DNA from: Axinella damicornis
Lineage: Eukaryota > Porifera > Demospongiae > Axinellida > Axinellidae
Direction of reading: 5' to 3'
Assembly: GCA_963931865.1 (NCBI GenBank)
Contig: OZ007508.1
Coordinates: 11,778,781 to 11,842,780, forward strand
Length of the DNA stretch: 64,000 nucleotides
Every line of letters begins with the position of its first letter. Positions within the stretch are counted from its first letter, which is position 1. The translations under genes were made by a program, and so were the position numbers. Below, piece by piece: positions 59,201-64,000 of this stretch. Below the pieces are notes generated by a model. The model did not search any database, was not told the DNA's origin, and saw only the letters and a program-made list of their open reading frames with translations.

Positions 59201-59884
59201 GCTCAAGCGCAGTGCTAGACAAAGCGCTTCACTCGGTCATCCATGCACACGCAGTTGCTCACATCACATGCTATTTGAATACTATATTATACTATAGCCG
59301 CGGCTACTAATCAAGGGCGGTGTTTATTTGTTCAGCCCCTCTGGAGGTGCGGCTATTATTCGACGGTGGCCTCCTGAAGATGTAGACACTTGCTGGAACC
59401 ACCACGTCCTCCCTTCGTCTCCAGTTGCCACTGACAATGCAAGTTATATCACTATCACCCTTCAGTAGGTAGTACTAGCACCAGCAGACTCAGGAATGTC
59501 TTGCGGTACATGACCACTGTTGTTGCTGCTCTGGCTAGCTACAGCAAATTCAATTTTCGACTTCACCACGTCCTCATGTTTGTGGGGGTGTATAGTCGAG
59601 ACTTATCAAACAAACACCTCCTCCCCACTTTAATATAAAATGATTGGGGCATACTGTCGGGAACTACGGTATGTGCACCCTCATATCGCTGACACATATG
59701 GACACACGTTTGCATGCACATAACTACATGCAGCCGACACTTCCCATCACTGGGGTTCTCCCTCATGCTGAAACCAATTAGTGAGAGAGACGATAAGTTC
59801 TCATCACAGCTGGTAAAGATTACCTTGTAGATGTCATCAATCACGGTGGACACATGCTCAAAGGCATCAGTAAAGCGGTCATAT
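38254..59884 (-). CDS. SMC1A: Cohesin subunit SMC1A, last seven coding exons
   Basis: Exons in transcript order: 59884-59824, 58616-58563, 57837-57788, 48155-48081, 47114-47045, 41193-41083, 38355-38254 (stop TAG). GT-AG borders and phases agree throughout. Together they encode the C-terminal ATPase lobe: a YDRF segment, [29 protein letters not shown], the ABC signature LSGGEK in [17 protein letters not shown], Walker [14 protein letters not shown], the [10 protein letters not shown] strand, and a C-terminal [10 protein letters not shown] tail. The ISLKEEFY and EPYL...NY signatures separate SMC1 from SMC3. About 167 residues are visible. Upstream exons lie beyond the right edge, since nothing from 59885 to 64000 continues the frame. 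Introns total over 21 kb, inflated by transposons, yet the exons are intact and look under selection. Confidence 0.95.
38471..38708. mobile_element. Short TIR element, GCGAGCGTGAGCGAG family
   Basis: Left end GGGGCGAGCATGAGCGAGCC, right end CTCACACTCGCCCC. The internal sequence matches one half of the 62243 copy. It lies in the last SMC1A intron. Confidence 0.65.
38763..39254. mobile_element. TIR element, GCGAG family
   Basis: Ends GGGCGAGCCTGAGCGA and TCGCTCAGGCTCGCCCC. The inside is related to the 31-kb and 62-kb copies (CATCAGAATGTGA), with the small frame decayed. Confidence 0.65.
39339..39940. mobile_element. piggyBac-like non-autonomous element, 602 bp
   Basis: CCCTTTAAGCCCC at the left and GGTGGTTAAAGGG at the right are flanked by TTAA on both sides (39335-39338 and 39941-39944). 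The TTAA target and CCCTTTAA-type ends are typical of piggyBac. There is no transposase frame. Confidence 0.8.
40284..40864. mobile_element. TIR element, GCGAG family
   Basis: Left GGGGCGAGCCTGAGCGAG, right degenerate TCGCTCAGGCTTGCACC. The interior is similar to the other copies, with no intact frame. Confidence 0.6.
42130..42680. repeat. 60-bp tandem array, nine units
   Basis: The unit carries GTTCCATATCTGAACCTTGA and ACATTCTTAAACCCGGCAAG. Units are nearly identical and the period is divisible by three. As a result both strands stay open for over 200 codons as 20-residue repeats (plus strand [19 protein letters not shown]). Confidence 0.95.
43715..43880. repeat. Nested palindromes around GGGGGCCCCC cores
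   Basis: Two successive hairpins have arms AACCATCGGGGG and CCCCGATGGTT. Both are embedded in a larger inverted repeat of GGGGTACATACCCCTTTACG against CGTAAAGGGGTATGTGCC. It lies inside the 41253-46969 element and is probably a small inserted MITE. Confidence 0.75.
44683..45277. mobile_element. MITE with TACCGTAAWTTG termini
   Basis: Left TACCGTAATTTGGGAAAGTT, right inverse ending CTCAATTTACGGTA. The interior has several CGAAAATATTTCG-like inverted motifs. It is nested in the degenerate transposon. Confidence 0.65.
48284..48970 (+). pseudogene. hAT transposase (ZMYM1-like) with large internal deletion
   Basis: The N-terminal TTF/BED-like finger region reads [21 protein letters not shown], then [12 protein letters not shown] in another frame. 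The sequence then jumps to the C-terminal dimerisation motif [18 protein letters not shown] and [13 protein letters not shown]. The catalytic middle is absent. It sits in an SMC1A intron. Confidence 0.75.
48975..49330 (+). pseudogene. Transposase C-terminal fragment, pogo/Tigger-like
   Basis: [15 protein letters not shown] followed by an acidic tail [15 protein letters not shown] resembles C-termini of pogo-type transposases. Short repeats GGGTGTACGAATTAA follow (about 49286-49330). No catalytic core is visible. Confidence 0.5.
49430..50010 (+). pseudogene. Unrecognised coding remnant, probably transposon-derived
   Basis: A frame from about 49429 ([14 protein letters not shown], then a stop) continues [18 protein letters not shown] and, after a shift near 49710, [19 protein letters not shown] to about 49880. 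I do not recognise the family. From 50010 to 50612 I see only AT-rich sequence and a 30-bp direct repeat (about 50187-50250). Confidence 0.35.
50791..51500 (+). pseudogene. RecQ-like superfamily 2 helicase of the transposon, frameshifted
   Basis: It starts [18 protein letters not shown], then a Q-motif-like region ([14 protein letters not shown]). Walker A PGSGKS lies about 50954-50971 in a shifted frame. [16 protein letters not shown] (motif Ia) is in a third frame, then a motif II remnant SEAHCVEKW (51270-51296, with Ser in place of the Asp of DEAH). After a probable GT-AG intron come [12 protein letters not shown] and motif [11 protein letters not shown] (about 51450-51475). The order and the EAHC..W and LTATA motifs are RecQ-type. 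At least two frameshifts and loss of motifs IV-VI make it non-functional. It is convergent with the DUF6589 gene, so it belongs to the element, not the host. Confidence 0.8.
51834..55993 (-). pseudogene. DUF6589-type putative transposase, multi-exon, decayed
   Basis: In transcript order: an N-terminal CxxC segment ([19 protein letters not shown], about 55850), a basic region ([14 protein letters not shown]), [14 protein letters not shown] (about 54150), an acidic stretch, [11 protein letters not shown] (about 53810), [17 protein letters not shown] (53780), [12 protein letters not shown] (53320), [10 protein letters not shown] (about 53090), [14 protein letters not shown], then [19 protein letters not shown] and [26 protein letters not shown] (about 52180-52250). 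These are the conserved blocks of DUF6589 proteins, which are common in sponge and cnidarian genomes and suspected to be transposases. Lesions include an in-frame TAA at about 52260, a shift at a T8 run near 52880 and a shift near 54110, so this copy is recently dead. Confidence 0.8.
56265..57580. pseudogene. THAP plus DDE_Tnp_4 transposon fragments (ISL2EU/Harbinger-like)
   Basis: On the minus strand from 57578: a THAP finger start ([20 protein letters not shown]), its end (RVCSEHF), a coiled coil with VSFYTGFP (about 57000), then transposase pieces [17 protein letters not shown] and [23 protein letters not shown] (56580-56770). On the plus strand at 56265: [20 protein letters not shown], the C-terminal DDE block. 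The opposite orientation implies an inversion or two separate insertions. It is intronic in SMC1A. Confidence 0.7.
57880..58480. repeat. Short inverted repeats GCAATCTCNAGATTGC in SMC1A intron
   Basis: Multiple copies of GTGCAATCTCRARATTGC-like palindromes lie either side of the small SMC1A exon 57837-57788 intron. A similar cluster is in ANAPC2 intron 4 (17460-17600). Origin unknown. Confidence 0.55.
58870..59330. mobile_element. Short element with AGCCGCGGC termini
   Basis: TAGTAGCCGCGGC at about 58890 and GCCGCGGCTACTA at about 59298 are inverted. The interior has a weak plus-strand frame ([19 protein letters not shown]) of unknown kind. 59331-59820 shows nothing recognisable. Confidence 0.5.
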
Positions 59885-59982
59885 CTGTCGGAGCAAACAT
59901 AAAATGGTCAATACAAGTAGGCCAGAAACTTGGATACTTGAAATTCAAAACGCTGGATATGCACTTATGAATAATTAATGAG

Positions 59983-61616
59983 TTAGAAAAACCAAATGGA
60001 TAGAGGCGGCTGTGGGGAGTGATGGTCTAGCCGTACAGCCGGTGGGAGGGGTGGAGGGGCAGGGTGGTCGGTGCCGCATGGACCTGACTGGCTTGCTTCT
60101 GAAGTACTGGCAGGCCTAGCCGCTGGCAGTTTGCGAGAACCAGGGCAGCGATTGTCCACAGGGCCATGAGTACGTATCAGTCCAGCAGCTGTCAGGGAGA
60201 AACTCCTAAGACATCCTGAACAGGCAGCTCGCGAAACTGCGCCCGACGCCATTTTCACTCCAAAAGGATTGTTTGACTACTACGGTTCGCAGGGACAAGA
60301 TGTTGAGAGCTGTTCAAGACCTGGCGCCTAGTATCTATCCTTTTGTCCACTCAGTGTACTCCTCACCGTCCTCCCTCTTTTGGGACGACAGGACCCTCGT
60401 TTCATCAGAGGGAGTGCAGCAGGGGACCCATTGGGTCCCCTCCTCTTCTGCCTGGCCATTTATCAGCCGAGTTTTGTGTGGAGTATTTGGATGACATCAA
60501 CCTGGGTGGCCCTACGGAGGAGATCCTACACGATTTGGAGGTCATTGAGTCATTTGCGGAGATTGGGTTGATTTTGAACAATCAGAAGTCAGAGATCATC
60601 TGCGATGACCCTGTCACGAGAGGGTCTATCATCATGTCTCTGCCCGGGGCTCGTGTGGTTGAACCTTCGAGGGCTACCTTACTAGGCTCTCCTATTGGGA
60701 ATACTTGTTGCATTTCCGCTGCGCTGAAGGATAAGATCAATGCCCTTGAGGTAATGGGTGGCAGACTGCAGCACATCACAGCGCATGATGGTATCCTCCT
60801 CCTGCGAAACTCGTTTTCCATCCCCAAACTCCTCTACACCCTCAGAACCTCCCCCTGTTTCCTCTCTGCCAATCTGAGTGCTTACGATGTTTTGCTCAAG
60901 TCCATCGTCAGCAACGTGACTAACATTCGTTTTGGTGATGATGATCCTGCCTGGACACAAGCAACCCTACCGGTTAGATATGGGGGCCTTGGGTTCCGGA
61001 GTGCAGTGCAGCTTGCTCCCTCTGCCTACCTGGCTTCAGCTGCTGCCTACTCTGGTCTCATCAGCCACATACTACCAGCTAGCCTGCAGTCCCTTCCAAT
61101 ACCTCACCTGGATGCTGCTGTTTCATTGTGGTCTCACGGTCACGACAACCCTCCACCCTCCGGTACTGCAGCGTGCAGTCAGAAGTCCTGGGATACTTCA
61201 GTTGTGTCATCCACAGCTGAATCTCTTCTGGAGGGTGCCCCAGATGACATCACCAGAGCACGCCTACTAGCCGTGTCAACCAAGGAGTCTGGTGCTTGGC
61301 TTCATGCTCTCCCGATCTCCAGCTTGGGGCTGAGAATGGACGACAACACTGCGCGAGTTGCGGTGGGGCTCCGCTTGGGCTCTTCCCTGTGTCGTCCCCA
61401 CACTTGCCAGCATTGTGGAGCCGATGTGGACCAACTGGCTACCCATGGCCTCAGCTGTAAGAAGAGTGAAGGGTGCCACTATCGACATGGGGCCATCAAT
61501 GACATCCTTCACAGAGCTCTCACCATAGCAGGTATCCCATCAAGGTTGGAGCCACCAGGCTTGGTCCGTACTGACGGGAAGCGTCCAGATGGGGTGACGA
61601 TGATCCCTTTGTGGTT
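59983..61616 (+). pseudogene. Non-LTR-like retrotransposon remnant with inverted 5' piece
   Basis: From about 60279 the plus strand encodes reverse transcriptase. PFVHSVYSSPSSLFWDD and VQQG are in one frame. After a frameshift near 60425 the second frame stays open for over 400 codons with catalytic YLDD (EYLDDINLGG), LGSPIG, LPVRYGGLGFRSA and CQHCGADVDQLATHG. The 3' end stops at RPDGVTMIP and continues into unrelated repeat sequence at about 61617. Directly upstream on the minus strand (60258-59983) is a C-x2-C finger frame (CSGCLRSFSLTAAGLIRTHG), typical of the N-terminus of such elements and opposite in direction. Confidence 0.75.
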
Positions 61617-62235
61617 TTCAACACCAACGTTTTACATTTGTGTCACTGCAGGATAGCGATCATGGCAGTGTGGTCAGAATCTTTGTAGGCCATTCCTAAG
61701 TAGTCAAACATTATTTAAATCATTTAGGCGGCACAATTTTTCCCTTACCAGTAGTGTAATAATTTCTGTATCACCGAGGGGCAACCGCACTCCTGGTAGC
61801 AGCCACTGCAACTGGTTGAAACTCGCTGGTAGCGCAAGCTAGGTATTGCAATTCATTCCAATTAACACACATGTCACGAGAGGATCATTCGCAGTCAGCT
61901 CAGTCGATCGATCGAGTCAGCAATGGCGGCACAAGGAGAAGACAAGAAATTGTTACAGCGCTCACAACTTCGCCAGCACGGTGAGTTTCAGCATGTAAGC
62001 GTCAGTGAACGACAGCGATCATGGCCGTGTGGTCAGAATCTTTGTGTTCCTTTCCTAAGAACGGTACTGCCACTCGAAATCGAAGAGAGTGCTCAAGCAA
62101 TGGTGGCCAATGGCGAGACAAAAGCTACACCACGAAGGTAAGTTTCAGCACCAACATTTTACGTTCAGGTCAGTGCGTGATAGCGACCACGGCGGTGTAG
62201 TCAGAATCTCTGTAGGCCAATCCTAAGTACTCAAA
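61617..62235 (+). mobile_element. CACTCCTGGTAG-family repeat pieces
   Basis: Two partial copies related to 24130-24634. One right end is at about 61617-61760 (TTACCAGTAGTGTAA). A longer piece runs from 61783 and includes a frame ending MVANGETKA (61923-62141), shared with 24361-24480. Confidence 0.6.
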
Positions 62236-62242
62236 CATTATT

Positions 62243-62978
62243 GGGGCGAGCGTGAGCGAGCCCCACATAGACGACTTCAATGTGAATTTTCTTTATTTCT
62301 ATATTTCTATATTTCTATATATATATCGTACGTCGTGCCGTAAATCACTTCCTGCTCGTATTTTGCGTGTTCTTGCGTCATGCGTTATTTCCAAACTGAG
62401 TTCACTTCCTGCTCGTGCGTTGATATCGTCCAACTGAGACGCGAACTATGAACAGTCTACCTCAACAAGGCCTTGCAAGGATGGAGACTATAGTGGGGCG
62501 GTGAGTGGCTAAAGCATTTCATGAAGACGGGGAGAGCGCTTCAGTGAGACCAAGGGAGGTGATCCTCCTTGAACTCACAATCCCCTATAACTCGCCGGAG
62601 TCCCTTTCAAATGCTAAGCCATGCAACTGCTCAGAGGATGGGAAGTTGACTGCCCTGCACACGGTAACACTAAACTCACTGTGACCAGTCATGACAGATC
62701 TGGCATCAGCAGAGAACGAGGAAGTCATCCTCGGTGGCAACAACAGAGACAGAGACCGCTCCTGGACCTACCTGCCAGACTGCTTCAACGCTGTGAAGTC
62801 AATGCACGAGTGTCATAACTTCTGGTGTGATCTGTGTCGTTAAGTTGTGTTATGCTCCCCGTCAGACTCACATTCTGATGACATGCACATGCAACTGCTC
62901 CATGCACATTCAGCACAATGTCATGCAACTGTTCCATGCAAATTCAGCACCTGCATGTAACTCGCTCACGCTCGCCCC
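62243..62978 (+). mobile_element. 736-bp TIR element, GCGAGCGTGAGCGAG family, best copy
   Basis: Perfect ends GGGGCGAGCGTGAGCGAG and inverse. A tRNA-like stretch GTGAGTGGCTAAAGC lies at about 62501. A small frame 62698-62843 (MTDLASAENEEVILGG to HNFWCDLCR) is shared with 31284-31099, minus an 11-residue block. Confidence 0.8.
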
Positions 62979-63269
62979 ACAATGTCCTGCATTCCCCTAG
63001 TACTAGTGCATATGTGAAAGCACGCAGAAGAGCCTCACGAGAAGCGAGTAAATACTTGCCTGCTGTATATTGTAAGAGACATTCAAGCCAGGCATTGCAG
63101 TGTTTATGGATGTGTTTATGTATTCACAGCCTTGTAAGTACATTCATGTGCTCCATCATTATGTCTACGCTGGCCAGGTAAGTATATTCATGAAGCAACC
63201 ACAAAACCCATACTCATTTTTGAAGGTAAACTCTGTGTTATAAATAGCAGTCAGGTCCTATACAGGGGG

Positions 63270-63360
63270 ACTAGCCTCGTTCCCAGGCCCGCGTGCCGCT
63301 TTCGGTTGCACGAAAGAATGCTGAGGGCCTGGTATGTTTCCTCACGTGCGTGAATTGAAT

Positions 63361-63397
<37 letters not shown>

Positions 63398-63840
63398 AGA
63401 AAGGACTTAATTGAATGTGGGCGAACTGGGGCTCAGAACAGCAAGAAGAGCAAAGGTATGAGGTACGTAACTTACCACACGTATCTAGCTAGCGGGGGGT
63501 ATAACCGGTAGTGGGCGAACTGGGGCTCAGAACAGCAAGAAGAGTGCGGTAGAAAGGACTTAATTGAATGTGGGTGAACTGGGGCTCAGAACAGCAAGAA
63601 GAGCAAAGGTACGAGGTAACTTACCACACGTATCTAGCTAGCGGGGGGTGACTGTCATGCACACCAAGCGTTGAACGATACGCAAAACTTCGCTTTTTCG
63701 TTCTGAAAATTTTGGCCGCATGTCGACTATGTAATGCCCACGTGGCGAAACATACCAGGCTCTCCTCGCTTTTCCGTACTGCAAGGACGACATTCGCTGT
63801 GTGAGTGCCCCCGCGACTTGCATAGTGTGAGGTATGATTG
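63270..63840. repeat. TAGCCTCG left terminus, 36-base poly-G, and tandem duplications
   Basis: TAGCCTCGTTCCCAGGCC at about 63272 starts another family member. No right end is visible before 64000, though a partial inverse (CATACCAGGCTCTCCTCGC) lies near 63750. Poly-G is at 63361-63396. A block with GGGCGAACTGGGGCTCAGAA occurs three times between 63417 and 63600. No gene is seen in 62979-64000. Confidence 0.65.
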
Positions 63841-64000
63841 ACGTCCTTATTGCATTCCTGAGCGTTACAAACATATATATATAAGCTAGCTCAGATTCGT
63901 CTGCCCTGCTGCTCGATTAGTTGCCTCCTTCCCGCTCGGCAATAATTATTTACACGGCACAATGTTTCCCATACCAGGAATGCAATTAGTTCTATGGTTA

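Overview
The window is animal nuclear DNA, most likely from a demosponge. It holds many small exons with GT-AG introns, dense short inverted-repeat transposons, and two genes that pair a short collagen with a cysteine-rich tail typical of spongin short-chain collagens. All gene calls were made by eye from protein motifs, splice sites and reading-phase bookkeeping. No database was searched.

Layout. Positions 1-970 are an intronic minisatellite. The minus strand from 4416 to 982 carries the first four coding exons of DNAAF5 (HEATR2), running off the left edge. Head-to-head with it, a 59-residue small membrane protein resembling SMIM30 lies at 4855-5034. The minus strand from 21760 to 6143 carries a complete 20-exon ANAPC2 (anaphase-promoting complex cullin-like subunit, 779 codons plus stop, phases consistent throughout). 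A short-chain collagen follows at 22686-23956.

The stretch from about 6349 to 26240 is then repeated, shortened, at 26240-36505. This is a tandem duplication whose junction fuses the first 21 codons of a protein kinase to the last ANAPC2 intron/exon boundary through a 4-bp microhomology. The left copy kept the whole ANAPC2 and an intact collagen, with a beheaded kinase. The right copy has a dead ANAPC2 (10-bp frameshift and large internal deletion), a frameshifted collagen and the intact single-exon CAMK/TSSK-like kinase at 36444-37316. Comparing the copies exposes several transposon insertions with their empty sites.

From 59884 down to 38254 the minus strand carries the last seven coding exons of SMC1A (cohesin ATPase head). 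Its introns are filled by transposons. The most striking is a 5506-bp element (50613-56118) with terminal inverted repeats starting TAGCCTCGT and a perfect 9-bp target duplication. It carries a decayed RecQ-like helicase and, on the other strand, a decayed DUF6589-type gene. The same termini and 9-bp duplications occur on a second 5.7-kb element (41253-46969), a 613-bp MITE and many 45-100 bp hairpins, so this looks like one transposon family from autonomous parent to minimal hairpin. Other TIR families, hAT, pogo, THAP/DDE and non-LTR remnants fill 48-64 kb.

The host genes have no shared pathway beyond two cell-division proteins (ANAPC2, SMC1A). Their proximity is probably incidental.
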